Shown: positions 37,944 through 47,186, numbered from the stretch's first letter. The stretch is DNA of 64,000 nucleotides from Deltaproteobacteria bacterium (GCA_947445035.1 CANFCK010000019.1:23934-87933); one strand, 5' to 3'. Notes: generated by a model from the letters alone, not told the origin. Translations and numbers: made by a program.

Positions 37944-37968
37944 CGCCGCTCCTCGCGGCGGCGTTCGC

Positions 37969-38214
37969 CTAGGTCCCCAGCCACGCCTCAACCAACCTCA
38001 CCCAACACGTCGCCCCGAGCGGAATCAGCTCGTCGTTGAAGTCGTAGCTGGGGTTGTGCAACATACACGGGCCCATGCCGTGGCGGGCGTCACGATGGCC
38101 GCCCTGGCCGTTGCCGATGATGAAGTAACACCCCGGCTTTTCCAGTAGGAAATAGGAGAAGTCCTCTGCGCCTATCGTCGGCTCGAAGTGGAGGGCCAAC
38201 GCCCCCAGGTTCAT
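37969..38214 (-). pseudogene. C-terminal remnant of an M20 amidohydrolase
   Basis: An 81-residue open frame. TIGAEDFSYFLLEKPGCYF, GGHRDARHGMGPCMLHNPSYDFNDE and the following hydrophobic helix match only the last fifth of M20 hippurate hydrolase/IAA-amino acid hydrolases, which are about 400 aa. The metal-binding N-terminal portion is absent, and the bases upstream on this strand are a complete MFS gene. It still has an ATG coupled to the MFS stop (ATGA), so it may be translated, but cannot be an active peptidase. Confidence 0.72.
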
Positions 38215-39413
38215 GGCACTCCCCCACTCCGCACCCGCTCCCTCAGCGCCGGTCCCATCGCGTACATCGCCGCCGCGGACAGAACCCCTGCGCCCAGGCA
38301 CCCCACCCACAACCACCCGCCGAAGTGGTCGAGCACCGTCGCGCCCAAGAGCGGGGCCAACACACTCGCGAAGGAGAAGGACATCCCAAGGAGGCCCTGG
38401 TACCGCCCTCGCAGGTGGGTCGGCGCGATGGTTGCGACGAGTACCGAGGTGACCGGGGCGCTGAGGATTTCGCCGAGGGTCCACACCGTGACCGCCGCCA
38501 GATGCCCGACGACGCCCACCCCGAGGCCATGCATCGCGAAGCCGACGCCCTGCAAAAGGCAGGCGACCACGAAGACGTGGGTGGGATCCCGACGCCCCAC
38601 CGCGGAGGCAATCCAGGGCTGGATGAGCACGATCAGCACCCCGTTGAGCGCCAGCACCGCGCCAAAGGTCCCCGGAGAATGCCCCTCGATCTTCATCCAG
38701 GCTGAAAGCGCAACGTAGCCCTGGTGCGGCAGCAACCACGCGAACGACAGCGCCGCGAGCCACAGGAGGTAGACCCGGTCCTTGAGCACGTCGCGGAGGC
38801 GGCCAGGGTCCTCCCCCGCCTTCAGCTCCGGCCTGGTCTCCGGCAACCAGGCCAAAACAAACGCGGCCCATGCCAATTGCACGACCGCGGCGGTGAGGAA
38901 GACCCAGCGGTAGCTCTCCTCGGCGATCGCCCCCGCGAGCGCGGGGGCGATCGAGAAGCCAAGGTTCACCGTAACGTAAGTCAGCGCGTAGGCACGGATG
39001 CGGTCATCGGGCGGAACCAGATCGGCCACCATTGCCCATACGGCGGGGCGATGCAGTTCGTAGACCAGGGCCAAGACAAACGCGCCGAGCACCACCGCCG
39101 GCACCGCCGCCGCCTCGGAGAGCGCCGCCAGCACGATCGCAGCGCCGATCGCGCTGACCAGGAGGGTCCTCCGGCGGCCGAAACGATCGGCTACCACCCC
39201 GCCGAGCGCGGTGCCCAGCGTCGAGCCCAAACCATACGTCGCGACCACGGCCCCGGCCTGCGTGATGCTCAAGCCGTGGACCGTCGTCAGCCAGAACGTC
39301 AAAAGCGGCTGCACGAACTGGCCGGCGCGGTTGAGGAAAAGTCCCGCCTGTAGAGCCCAGAAGGGAGCGCCCAGGCCGCCGAAGCGGGCCCGGAGCGCCT
39401 CGGCCGTGGTCAC
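38211..39413 (-). CDS. MFS transporter
   Basis: 400 aa, twelve predicted helices. The signature between helices 2 and 3 is GGVVADRFGRRRT, and the domain-repeat loop after helix 6 is charged (ETRPELKAGEDPGRLRDVLKD). It is a DHA1-like drug or metabolite exporter; substrate unknown. Start codon GTG overlaps the upstream arylsulfotransferase-like stop (GTGA), and its stop overlaps the ATG of an M20 remnant. Confidence 0.88.
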   Translation of the reverse strand: MTTAEALRARFGGLGAPFWALQAGLFLNRAGQFVQPLLTFWLTTVHGLSITQAGAVVATYGLGSTLGTALGGVVADRFGRRRTLLVSAIGAAIVLAALSEAAAVPAVVLGAFVLALVYELHRPAVWAMVADLVPPDDRIRAYALTYVTVNLGFSIAPALAGAIAEESYRWVFLTAAVVQLAWAAFVLAWLPETRPELKAGEDPGRLRDVLKDRVYLLWLAALSFAWLLPHQGYVALSAWMKIEGHSPGTFGAVLALNGVLIVLIQPWIASAVGRRDPTHVFVVACLLQGVGFAMHGLGVGVVGHLAAVTVWTLGEILSAPVTSVLVATIAPTHLRGRYQGLLGMSFSFASVLAPLLGATVLDHFGGWLWVGCLGAGVLSAAAMYAMGPALRERVRSGGVP

Positions 39414-40717
39414 CGCGCGAGGTCAGGGACGAGCGTGACGTACCCGAAAACGTAGCCCAAGGCTGTCGATGCGCTGAACTGGAGCGCGCCCGCGTCATCC
39501 ACCCGATCGAGGCGCCCGGCCAGGGAGAACGCCGCGAAGGTGCTGCCATCTTCGAGTCGTTCGACGTCGCCGAGCACAAAACTGAGGATCGGGGGGTCGG
39601 GCACGTACGCCCACACCTGCGTGGCCGTGGTGCCGGACAGCACATACTCCAGGACACGACTGTGATTTTCGGCGGCGCCGTCGTTGTCGAAGACCATCAC
39701 GTGGTCGTCCCAGACGTGGAACTGATGGGTGTGCAAGAAGCGCTCCCCCACGAGCTCGTAGTCGGACAGCTCGCCCCCGAGGATCGGCCCACAGGCGCCG
39801 GTGTCGCGCGCCACCCACACGATCGAGGAGAAGTTGCGCACGCTCAGAACGTAGTCGCCATCGAGCACATCGATGGCGTTGACCCAGGTCCAGCCGAGGT
39901 CCGGGTCATTCGAGGCGTGAAGCTCCGGATCGAAGCAGTCCCAGGAGCTCCACACCGCCTCGAAGCTTCCGTCTGGCTGGATCTCGACGATCTCGTTGCC
40001 CTTGACCGGCTCGCCGTCGGCACCCTCGCGCTCCGCGGCGGCGACGGCGGCGATCGTGCCGTCGGCATGCTGCGCGAAGTCCTGGCCCAGGTGCGGGACC
40101 GCGATGTCGTTCACCACGGTGCCATCCCACGAGACCCGTCGCAACAGGCTGTCGGCGGAGCGGTCCCCGGAGACATCGCCCGCGGTGTAGAGGATGCCGT
40201 TGCCGTCGGCCGCGGGCAGGGCACGAACCACATTGAGCCCGCTGTCGTCGGTGTGGTACCAGACCACCTTGCCTTCCGGGGACAGGATCACGACCGCGCT
40301 GACATTTCCGAGCACCGTCGTGACCATGAATTGCTGGGCGGTACCGCCCTCGACCGTGATGCGAGGCACCGCGCCGGGGAGCGGCTCGGTGGTCCACACT
40401 CCGGTCATCAGCGCGACGCCGTCTGGGTCCTCGATGGTCCAGGCGATGTCCGACGACGCCGGCACGCCGACCAGGAGCGTGGAGTGTGTTGTGCTTTCGA
40501 CGGCCTCAAGCGTCGTCACCAGCTCGCGCTCGGCGGTGCCGTACCGCACGCGACCCCGCATCGCGACGTCGGTGGTCCACGACAGCGTCGCGACGGTGAC
40601 GATCGCGGGGCTGACGGTGAGCGTCGCCGAAACCACGTCTGGGAGGACGTCGGTGTCGCAGCCGTGGCCGAGGAAGACCGCAGCCATGGCCAGCGTGTTC
40701 GCGCGTCCGGGTCGCAT
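39410..40717 (-). CDS. Arylsulfotransferase-like beta-propeller protein
   Basis: 435 aa. After a short hydrophobic N-terminus (TLAMAAVFLGHGC, a poor signal or lipobox at Cys20), an Ig-like segment (about 30-110) is followed by a six-bladed propeller of the ASST / arylsulfotransferase family: FAQHADGTIAAV, WTWVNAIDVLDGDYVLSVRN, HTHQFHVWDDHVMVFDND. The catalytic His of bacterial ASST is expected in this HTHQFH region. It may be a sulfotransferase or just a propeller lipoprotein. Coupled by GTGA to the MFS gene. Confidence 0.72.
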   Translation of the reverse strand: MRPGRANTLAMAAVFLGHGCDTDVLPDVVSATLTVSPAIVTVATLSWTTDVAMRGRVRYGTAERELVTTLEAVESTTHSTLLVGVPASSDIAWTIEDPDGVALMTGVWTTEPLPGAVPRITVEGGTAQQFMVTTVLGNVSAVVILSPEGKVVWYHTDDSGLNVVRALPAADGNGILYTAGDVSGDRSADSLLRRVSWDGTVVNDIAVPHLGQDFAQHADGTIAAVAAAEREGADGEPVKGNEIVEIQPDGSFEAVWSSWDCFDPELHASNDPDLGWTWVNAIDVLDGDYVLSVRNFSSIVWVARDTGACGPILGGELSDYELVGERFLHTHQFHVWDDHVMVFDNDGAAENHSRVLEYVLSGTTATQVWAYVPDPPILSFVLGDVERLEDGSTFAAFSLAGRLDRVDDAGALQFSASTALGYVFGYVTLVPDLAR

Positions 40718-40749
40718 GGGGCCACCATAGCGCGCTACTCTGGGTCTCG

Positions 40750-42693
40750 ATGTGGCTGGTCCTCGCTTGTGTCGCCGAGTCGCCGTCTTCGCGGGGGCTG
40801 CCCGAGGTGGAGTTGCCGTCCGTCGCCGAGCTGTGCCCCGACCCTGGCGCGGCCCCCGATCCCGCCGGCTGGTCCCCCACCGGCCCCGCCTACGCCAGCG
40901 CTCTGTCCACTATCGCCACCCACGGCGAAGCTCCGCTCTACGTCGGCTCCGCGCTCGCGGGCATCTGGCGCCTCGATGCGCTCTCCGACGCCGAGCTGAG
41001 CAAGGTGCACGTTCCCAACACCACCCACACCCTCGGCGACCTCGTCGTCGATCCGTTGGACCCGCTCCGCGTCTACCGTTCTTCCGGCGGCACGGTCCAC
41101 CGTAGCGATGACGGCGGCGAGAGCTGGGTGATCACGCCCTTCGGCTCGCGCGACGTTGCCAGCGAATTCCCAGGGCACGTGTACGGCATCGCGGTGCCCA
41201 CCGGTTTGCCCGATCGGGTCTACGCCCTTCTCGACACCGGCGTTTTCGGCGTTTCGGCGGACCAGGGCGCCACCTGGGCGGCCAGGGGGCTGGTGCCCGT
41301 CGACGGCGGCGCCGACGCGCTCCTCGACTACTACCGCCGCTTCCGCATCGTCGCCGGCGCCACCGCGGAAGACGCCATCCTCGTGCATGACGGCCGCACG
41401 CTCTTCCGCTCCCTCGACGAGGGCGACTCCTGGACGGCGGTGCTCGTCGACGTCAGCCGACCCGAGGCGCTGGCGCGGAATCCTGATGCGCCCAACGAGG
41501 TTCGCCTCGGGGCCTGGACCAGCGACGATGGCGGTGCCACCTGGTCAGAAGGGGTCATGGACGTAGAGGTGGCGGCGTGGGGCGACGCGATCTACACCGT
41601 CGGGAGCGATGATGTACTGACGATCACCCATGCCGACGGGAGCCGCGCGCTCGCGCTCCCGACGTTGGGCACGACGGCGGCGATGGGCGTGGGTGAGCAC
41701 CTCTTCGCCATCGACGACAGCTCCATCTGGCACAGCGCCGACGGCGGCGGCTCGTTCACGCGATACGAAAACAGCAACATCGAACGGAACTTTGCGGTCG
41801 TGGCGCCGGACCCCGCGTGCGCCGGCGTCGTGTGGGCGGGGACGCGCTGCGACAGCGGCCTGTACCGCAGCGACGACTGGGGCGACACCTGGCAGAACGT
41901 GGCGGCGAACGGTCACTACGTCATGGACGTCGTCTTCGACCCGGCGCGACCCGAGCGGGTGTGGTTGGTCAACGATGACCTGCTCATGCGCTCCGAGGAT
42001 CGTGGGGCGACCTGGTCCGATGTGTGGCAGGCCTACCACTTTCACGGGTTCGCGCTGGATCCCGGGGTTCCGGGTCGGATGCTTTTGGGCAGCGTCGGGA
42101 GCGGAGACTACGCGGACAGCAAGGGCGAGGTGTACGTGTCGGTGGACGATGGGGCCAGCTTTACGCCGACGACGGGGTTGCCGGAGAACACCGCAAGCGC
42201 GCACACCCTGGCGTTCGTGGGCGGGGACGTGGTCCTCCTTGGTACCTACAAAGCGGGCGATCTCTCCCACCTGTACGGTGTGGGCATCGGCCTGTGGCGC
42301 TCGACCGACCGAGGGCTCAGTTGGGCGCCGGCCGCCCTCGACGCCATCGACATCGCGCGGGTGACGGTCGCCGAAGGCGTGAGCTGGATCGCGACCGAGC
42401 GAGGCCTCTACTCCTCCGGTGACACCGGCGAGACCTGGGTTCTGGGCCTGGAGGGCATCTTTCGGTGGGTGGATTTCGACGGGGGGCGGGGCCTTGCCGT
42501 GGACGGCAATGGCGCCGTGTGGCTCACGGAGAACGGTGGAGTGAGCTGGACCCTCGACCATGCCGCGGCCGACCCGCCCGACCGCGACACCCTCGACAAC
42601 CCCCTCGCGCGCGTGGCGCTGGCGCCCGGCGGGGCGACGGCTTGGTGGACGCGCTACGGCTTGGGCATTGATCGTCGCGGCTTCGCGCCTTAG
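40750..42693 (+). CDS. Asp-box (BNR) repeat lipoprotein
   Basis: 647 aa. The signal MWLVLAC ends in a lipobox. At least ten Asp-box repeats (S-x-D-x-G-x-[ST]-W/F type, e.g. SDDGGESW, SADQGATW, TSDDGGATW, RSDDWGDTW, RSEDRGATW) spread through the protein and mark a sortilin/VPS10-like or sialidase-like beta-propeller, probably two linked propellers. No sialidase active-site Arg triad can be assigned. It is likely a surface glycan- or protein-binding lipoprotein. The next gene follows after 11 bases. Confidence 0.82.
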   Translation: MWLVLACVAESPSSRGLPEVELPSVAELCPDPGAAPDPAGWSPTGPAYASALSTIATHGEAPLYVGSALAGIWRLDALSDAELSKVHVPNTTHTLGDLVVDPLDPLRVYRSSGGTVHRSDDGGESWVITPFGSRDVASEFPGHVYGIAVPTGLPDRVYALLDTGVFGVSADQGATWAARGLVPVDGGADALLDYYRRFRIVAGATAEDAILVHDGRTLFRSLDEGDSWTAVLVDVSRPEALARNPDAPNEVRLGAWTSDDGGATWSEGVMDVEVAAWGDAIYTVGSDDVLTITHADGSRALALPTLGTTAAMGVGEHLFAIDDSSIWHSADGGGSFTRYENSNIERNFAVVAPDPACAGVVWAGTRCDSGLYRSDDWGDTWQNVAANGHYVMDVVFDPARPERVWLVNDDLLMRSEDRGATWSDVWQAYHFHGFALDPGVPGRMLLGSVGSGDYADSKGEVYVSVDDGASFTPTTGLPENTASAHTLAFVGGDVVLLGTYKAGDLSHLYGVGIGLWRSTDRGLSWAPAALDAIDIARVTVAEGVSWIATERGLYSSGDTGETWVLGLEGIFRWVDFDGGRGLAVDGNGAVWLTENGGVSWTLDHAAADPPDRDTLDNPLARVALAPGGATAWWTRYGLGIDRRGFAP

Positions 42694-42704
42694 CTCTGTC
42701 CCTG

Positions 42705-44486
42705 GTGCTCACCCTCTTCGCCTCGCTCGCGCTGGCCCAATCGCCGCTTCAGGTGGTGGTGACGCCGCTGCCGCTGCCCGAGGGCGGACGGGCGATCGCC
42801 TGGGCTCAGACGGTCGAGGTCGGGGGCCTCAGCGTGGCCGTCGGGTCTACGGCCACGGGCTCGAAGGTCAGCTGGCAGCCGGGCACCAAAGGCAGCCTTT
42901 GCTCGCCAGCGGTGGCGGTGCCGTTGGGCTCTACCGTGCGCCTGCGGACCCGCGCCAAGGGCAGCACCACGCTCGGCGACGTCACCGCCTTGCACCTGCA
43001 CCTCGCCGGCGCCGGCGGGGAGCACCACGTCGCCCGTCGGCGGTTCGACATCGGCGCGTTCGGCTGGGAGCCGGTCGAGGTCACCGCCACCCTTCCCGCC
43101 GGCACCGAGAGCGCCTACGCCTGTCTCGAAGTGCAGATGGTGAAGCCCGATTCAGCGGGCAGCCTGGAGCTTGAGCCCGTCGTTCTGGAGAGCATCCACG
43201 CCGAAAGCCGCACCAGTCGCCTCCCGATCCGCCGCATCTTGTTGTTGTCCATCGAGACCATCCGTTGGGATCATGTCTCGGGGAATGGCTACGCGCGCAA
43301 CACGACGCCAAACCTCGACCAACTGATGCGGGAGGGGGTTTCACTCGACCAACACTACGCGCCCGCGCCCTACACCCACCCGTCGTTGGCGTCGCTCATC
43401 ACCGGGCAGGCGCCCGTCGCCCTCGGGTTCGTAGACAATATTCCTTCGATTGGTCGGTCGTTCCCCACTGCCGCTGAGTTATTGTCACAGGCTGGGTACG
43501 TCACCGCCGCCTTCAACGTTCAGTACGTACTGAGCAATCGGTACGGGCTGAATCGTGGATTTCACTATTATAGAAACCACCCCAACGACACCTCGGCGAG
43601 TGTGTTGAACCAGGAGTTGATCCCGTTTCTGACTGAACACGTCGACGACAACCTGTTCTTGTGGGCGCACTACTTCGATCCGCACGGCCCCTACCGCCCG
43701 CCCGCCAGCTACCGCGCGGCCTTTGCTGGCGATCCGCTCTGGAACGCCGACGCCATGCTGGTGGAGCGCGGTGAGGCTTCCGAGGGCGCCCCCGCCGTCC
43801 CGAAGTACATCTTCGAGAACGGCAAGACCGAACGTCGCCACTACGTCGCCGGGTACGATGGGGATATCGCCTTCACCGACGCCGAGCTGGGCCGGTTGAT
43901 GGCGTACGTGCGCGCGTCGAACCGCGACGACACCCTGGTGGTGGTGACCGGCGACCACGGCGAGTCGATGACCGATCACGACCGCTATTTCTGCCACGGC
44001 AGCCTCTACGATCACGATCTTCACGTGCCGATGGTGGTTTGGGGGCCCGGATTGGTGACGGCCGGCGGGCGCGTCGCGGTGCCGACGTCTCACGTCGATG
44101 TGCTCCCGACCCTTTTGGACTACGCGGGTGTGGGTGGACTGCCGGGCTTCGCCGGCGTGAACCTTCGTGCGGCGCTCAGCGGCGGTGCGGCCCCGGCGCG
44201 CGAGTGGGTGAGTTCGGTCGTCGGGCGCGCCGAGCGGCTGAAGTACGCCCTGCACGCGCCCGGCGGGCTCAAGGTGTTCACCGATGCGCAGGGCGCGTTT
44301 TTGGTAGCCTTTGACGTGGCGAAGGACCCGGGCGAGCGGGTGGAGCTCGCGGACCGTAAGTCCGGCCGCGCGTTGAGCAAACGTTTCGCCGCGTGGCTGA
44401 GGAGCCAAAAGCCCAAGAAGGTGAAGCGCCAGACCCTCGACGAAGAAGACGCCCAGCGGCTGCGGGCGCTCGGTTATCTCGAATGA
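42705..44486 (+). CDS. Sulfatase-fold protein with N-terminal beta domain
   Basis: 593 aa from a GTG start; signal MLTLFASLALAQ. Residues 14-165 form a beta-rich extra domain. The sulfatase/alkaline-phosphatase fold follows: ILLLSIETIRWDHVSG, then YTHPSLASLITG, LWAHYFDPHGPYRPP and VVVTGDHGESMTDH. Thr224 takes the place of the Cys or Ser that becomes formylglycine, and Glu184 sits where the first metal Asp normally is. It is therefore unlikely to be a standard sulfatase. Its stop overlaps the next start (ATGA). Confidence 0.82.
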   Translation: MLTLFASLALAQSPLQVVVTPLPLPEGGRAIAWAQTVEVGGLSVAVGSTATGSKVSWQPGTKGSLCSPAVAVPLGSTVRLRTRAKGSTTLGDVTALHLHLAGAGGEHHVARRRFDIGAFGWEPVEVTATLPAGTESAYACLEVQMVKPDSAGSLELEPVVLESIHAESRTSRLPIRRILLLSIETIRWDHVSGNGYARNTTPNLDQLMREGVSLDQHYAPAPYTHPSLASLITGQAPVALGFVDNIPSIGRSFPTAAELLSQAGYVTAAFNVQYVLSNRYGLNRGFHYYRNHPNDTSASVLNQELIPFLTEHVDDNLFLWAHYFDPHGPYRPPASYRAAFAGDPLWNADAMLVERGEASEGAPAVPKYIFENGKTERRHYVAGYDGDIAFTDAELGRLMAYVRASNRDDTLVVVTGDHGESMTDHDRYFCHGSLYDHDLHVPMVVWGPGLVTAGGRVAVPTSHVDVLPTLLDYAGVGGLPGFAGVNLRAALSGGAAPAREWVSSVVGRAERLKYALHAPGGLKVFTDAQGAFLVAFDVAKDPGERVELADRKSGRALSKRFAAWLRSQKPKKVKRQTLDEEDAQRLRALGYLE

Positions 44487-44953
44487 CCATGACCCTCGGC
44501 CCCATCCACGACGTCGTCGTCAAGGACCTCGTCGTCCATCCCGATGATCGCGGTCGGCTCTTCGAGGTTCTCCGTCGCGACGACCCCCACTTCCGCGAGT
44601 TCGGTCAGGCCTACGTCACCACCACGTACCCGGGCGTGGTCAAGGCCTGGCATCGTCACCAAAATCAGGACGACTACTTCTGCTGTCTCGTCGGCATGGT
44701 GAAGCTCGTCATCCACGACGATCGCCCCGATTCCGCCACCCGCGGCGCCACCCAGGAGGTCTGGCTCGGCGACACGAAGTTGCGGCTCGTGGTCGTCCCC
44801 CGCGGCACCTGGCACGGCTGGAAGTGTGTGAGCGAGCGGGAAGCGATGATCCTCAACCTCGTCACCACGCCCTACGATCCCCGCGCGCCCGACGAGGAGC
44901 GGCTGTCCGCCCATGGTGCTTTGCCCTACGATTGGGCGCGCCGGGACGGATAG
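44483..44953 (+). CDS. RmlC-like cupin (dTDP-4-dehydrorhamnose 3,5-epimerase family)
   Basis: 156 aa. VVHPDDRGRLFEVLRRDDP, then YVTTTYPGVVKAWHRHQNQDDYFCCLVG and VVPRGTWHGWKC match the RmlC double-stranded beta-helix, with the family His in AWHRHQ. Shorter than true RmlC (about 180 aa), closer to sugar-nucleotide isomerase relatives such as WxcM. It begins at the ATG that overlaps the sulfatase-like gene (ATGA) and probably works on a sugar nucleotide. Confidence 0.8.
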   Translation: MTMTLGPIHDVVVKDLVVHPDDRGRLFEVLRRDDPHFREFGQAYVTTTYPGVVKAWHRHQNQDDYFCCLVGMVKLVIHDDRPDSATRGATQEVWLGDTKLRLVVVPRGTWHGWKCVSEREAMILNLVTTPYDPRAPDEERLSAHGALPYDWARRDG

Positions 44954-44958
44954 GAGCG

Positions 44959-46086
44959 GTGTTGGTTTCGGTCCATGAACGCCTCGCGGGGCTCGATGCT
45001 GTCGCCTGGGACGCGCTGGTTCCTGGCGACGATCCGTTCTTGGAGCACGCCTTCCTCACGTCGTTTGAGCGCTCCGGTGCGACGGGGCGCGCTGCCGGCT
45101 GGGCGGGGGCCCATGTCGTCGTTGAGGAAGGCGGCGCCTTGCTCGCAGCGTTACCAACGTGGTTGCGTGGCGACAGTTGGGGGGAGTACGTCTTCGATCA
45201 CGGCTGGGCGAACGCCGCGCACCGCTCCGGCATCCGCTACTTTCCGAAGCTGACTAGCGCGATCCCGTTCACCCCGGCTGCGGCCGGCCGGGTCCTCGGT
45301 GATCCGGGGCTGATCTCGGCGTTGGTGGCGGGTGTGGAGGGGGTTCGCCAAGCGGCGAAGGCGTCGTCGCACCACGTGCTCTTCTGCAACGCGGCCGAGA
45401 GCGAGGCCTTCCGCCGCCTGGGCTACACGGTCCGCCTGGGCTTGCAGTTCCAGTGGGAGGACGACGGCTACGGCGACTTCGCCGGCTTCCTGGGGCGGCT
45501 GACGTCGCGTCGGCGGAAGGAACTTTTGCGTGAGCGCCGGATGGTGCGCGAGGCCGGCGTCGACGTGCGCGTGCATCGTGGCGAGGAACTGGTTGCTTCG
45601 GAGTGGGCCGCGCTCCACCGGTGGTATCGAAACACCCAGCACCAGCACGGTCACGAGGGCTACCTGCCGCCTGCCTGGTGGGAGACCGAGCTGCCCGGCC
45701 TCGCACGCCGCGCGTTGGTGGTGCTTGCTCGTCGCGACGGGGTACCGATCGCCGGCGCGCTCAACTTCTGGACGAAAGAGGCCATCCACGGCCGCTACTG
45801 GGGCGCCGACGAGGAGGTCAAGGGCCTGCACTTCGAGGTCTGCTACCACGCGCTGGTGGAGTGGGCGCTGGCTCATGGTGTCCGTCGGGTGGAGGCAGGC
45901 GCGCAGGGGGAGCACAAGCTGCAGCGGGGATTCTTGCCTCGGCTGACGTACTCCGCCCACCGCATGGCCGACCCGCGCCTCCACGATGCCGTGGCGGACT
46001 TCTGTCAGCGCGAAGGGGAGGGGATCGCGGCGGCGCGGCAGGAGTATCTGGGGCACAGCCCGTTTTCGGACAGCATCGTCACCTGA
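44959..46086 (+). CDS. DUF482 / FemAB-like GNAT-fold protein
   Basis: 375 aa. The stretches DDPFLEHAFLTSFERSG, GEYVFDHGWANAAHRSG, RYFPKLTSAIPFTPA and GVRRVEAGAQGEHKLQRGFLP are those of the DUF482 (peptidogalycan biosynthesis / FemAB-like) family of acyl transferases. Its substrate is not established. I chose the GTG at 44959, which follows AGGAG closely; TTG at 44962 would have better spacing. The open frame upstream overlaps the cupin gene and is not like the family. Confidence 0.85.
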   Translation: MLVSVHERLAGLDAVAWDALVPGDDPFLEHAFLTSFERSGATGRAAGWAGAHVVVEEGGALLAALPTWLRGDSWGEYVFDHGWANAAHRSGIRYFPKLTSAIPFTPAAAGRVLGDPGLISALVAGVEGVRQAAKASSHHVLFCNAAESEAFRRLGYTVRLGLQFQWEDDGYGDFAGFLGRLTSRRRKELLRERRMVREAGVDVRVHRGEELVASEWAALHRWYRNTQHQHGHEGYLPPAWWETELPGLARRALVVLARRDGVPIAGALNFWTKEAIHGRYWGADEEVKGLHFEVCYHALVEWALAHGVRRVEAGAQGEHKLQRGFLPRLTYSAHRMADPRLHDAVADFCQREGEGIAAARQEYLGHSPFSDSIVT

Positions 46087-46186
46087 CGCGCACGCTTTGA
46101 AGGGGTGTGGACCCAGGAGCGGCCGCCCGGCCATCGCGACGGGCCGGCGGCCCTCTCGGGTGGCTGTGGCCAACGGAGGTGTAAGG

Positions 46187-46440
46187 ATGAGCGCCCTCCG
46201 CGTGACGCCGTGCACGCTGACGCCCTCGACGCGGATGAACCGCCTCGGCAAGCCTGCCACCAACAGGGTCGAGTTCGAGTTCTACGGCTTGGCGGTAAGC
46301 GCGATCAACGCCTGCGCCACGTGCATCCAAGCGCACGAGCGCGTGCTGCTCGAGGGCGGGCTGACGGGGGAGCAGGTCCACGACGCGGTTCGGATCGCGG
46401 CGGGGTTGAGCGCAGCTGCGGGGAGCCTGACGCTTTGGCG
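46187..46440 (+). pseudogene. ahpD (alkylhydroperoxidase) C-terminal remnant
   Basis: A good GGAGG lies 7 bases upstream of the ATG at 46187. RMNRLGKPATNRVEFEF, then INACATCIQAHERVLLEGGL and EQVHDAVRIA match only the C-terminal half of AhpD, including the catalytic CxxC and following His. The N-terminal half is absent. There is no stop at the end: the frame runs through a 19-base tandem repeat and directly into the TetR gene at 46586, in the same frame. Decay by truncation plus repeat insertion is the simplest reading. Confidence 0.68.
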
Positions 46441-46535
46441 CGGCCCGGTGGCACTGTCGCGGCCCCGTGGCACCGTCGCGGCCCCGTGGCACCGTCGCGG
46501 CCCTGTCGCGGCCCTGCGGCACCCTCGCGGCCCAG
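46441..46535. repeat. 19-bp tandem repeat, about 4.5 units
   Basis: Units of cggccccgtggcaccgtcg begin at 46441, 46460 and 46479 (the second and third are exact); a short 11-base unit at 46498, another near-complete unit at 46509 and a partial one at 46528 follow. The array separates the ahpD remnant from the TetR promoter. A 19-base unit shifts the frame by one each time, but here the sum leaves an open frame. Confidence 0.85.
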
Positions 46536-46562
46536 TCCTGCGAAGCAGCTTGCAGGACAATA

Positions 46563-46575
46563 TTAGCAATGCTAA
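46563..46575. promoter_or_regulatory. Palindromic operator-like site, TetR copy 2
   Basis: TTAGCAATGCTAA is a perfect 6+1+6 palindrome, ending 10 bases before the ATG of the intact TetR gene. The A/T-rich surrounding (acaatattag..taagatac) could also be its promoter, so the protein probably binds here to repress itself. Confidence 0.65.
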
Positions 46576-46585
46576 GATACGACCC

Positions 46586-47176
46586 ATGGACCACCCCCCA
46601 CTCCGCAACGCCGCCCCGTCCGCCCGCGACGATCTCTGGTACCGCAAACGTCGCTACCACCACGGCAATCTGGGCCGCTCAGCGCTCGCCCGCGGGCGCG
46701 ACATCGTGACCGTCCACGGGCCCACTGCGCTCAGCTTGCGCGGCCTCGCGCGGGACCTCGGCGTCACCGCGACCGCCTTGGTCCACCTGTACGGAAACCT
46801 CGCCGGCCTGCGCGCCGCCGTCGCCGAGTCGGTCCTCGAAAAGCTTAGGGCCGACGCCGGCGTGGTGCCCCGCCGTCCCATCCCCGTGAAGGACGTGGCC
46901 GCGCGATGGGTGGGGTTCGCCGGCGCACAGCCCAATCTCTACCGTCTCCTCTCGGGCGAGGGCTGGCATCTTCCGAGCCCCGGACATCGCGGCTTTCACG
47001 GCGTGCTTGCCGTGGCGTCGCCGCGCCGCGCACTGGAGGACGCGATCCGCCTGCGCGGAAATCCCGATCAGGCCTGCTACCTGGCGGCAATGATCCACGG
47101 CCTCGCGCTGGCCCGCATCGATGGGGTCGGGGGCGCCTCGGTCGACGTGGCGCTCGCCGACGGGGCGCGGTGGTGA
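46586..47176 (+). CDS. TetR/AcrR family transcriptional regulator (intact copy)
   Basis: 196 aa, one-domain HTH plus ligand/dimer domain. YRKRRYHHGNLGRSALARG and LSLRGLARDLGVTATALVHLYGNLAGLRAAVAE form the TetR DNA-binding part; the C-terminus (RLLSGEGWH, then IHGLALARIDG) follows the WHG-type TetR_C pattern. It is the only complete one of three related copies (28644, 46586, 63595) and may regulate itself through the palindrome just upstream. Its ligand is unknown; the adjacent ahpD remnant hints at an ancestral peroxide link, but this is weak. Confidence 0.85.
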   Translation: MDHPPLRNAAPSARDDLWYRKRRYHHGNLGRSALARGRDIVTVHGPTALSLRGLARDLGVTATALVHLYGNLAGLRAAVAESVLEKLRADAGVVPRRPIPVKDVAARWVGFAGAQPNLYRLLSGEGWHLPSPGHRGFHGVLAVASPRRALEDAIRLRGNPDQACYLAAMIHGLALARIDGVGGASVDVALADGARW

Positions 47177-47186
47177 GGTCGCGGGG

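Noticed and set aside
46441..46535. Possible CRISPR array
   Set aside because: The 19-base units are directly tandem without unique spacers and no cas genes are present.
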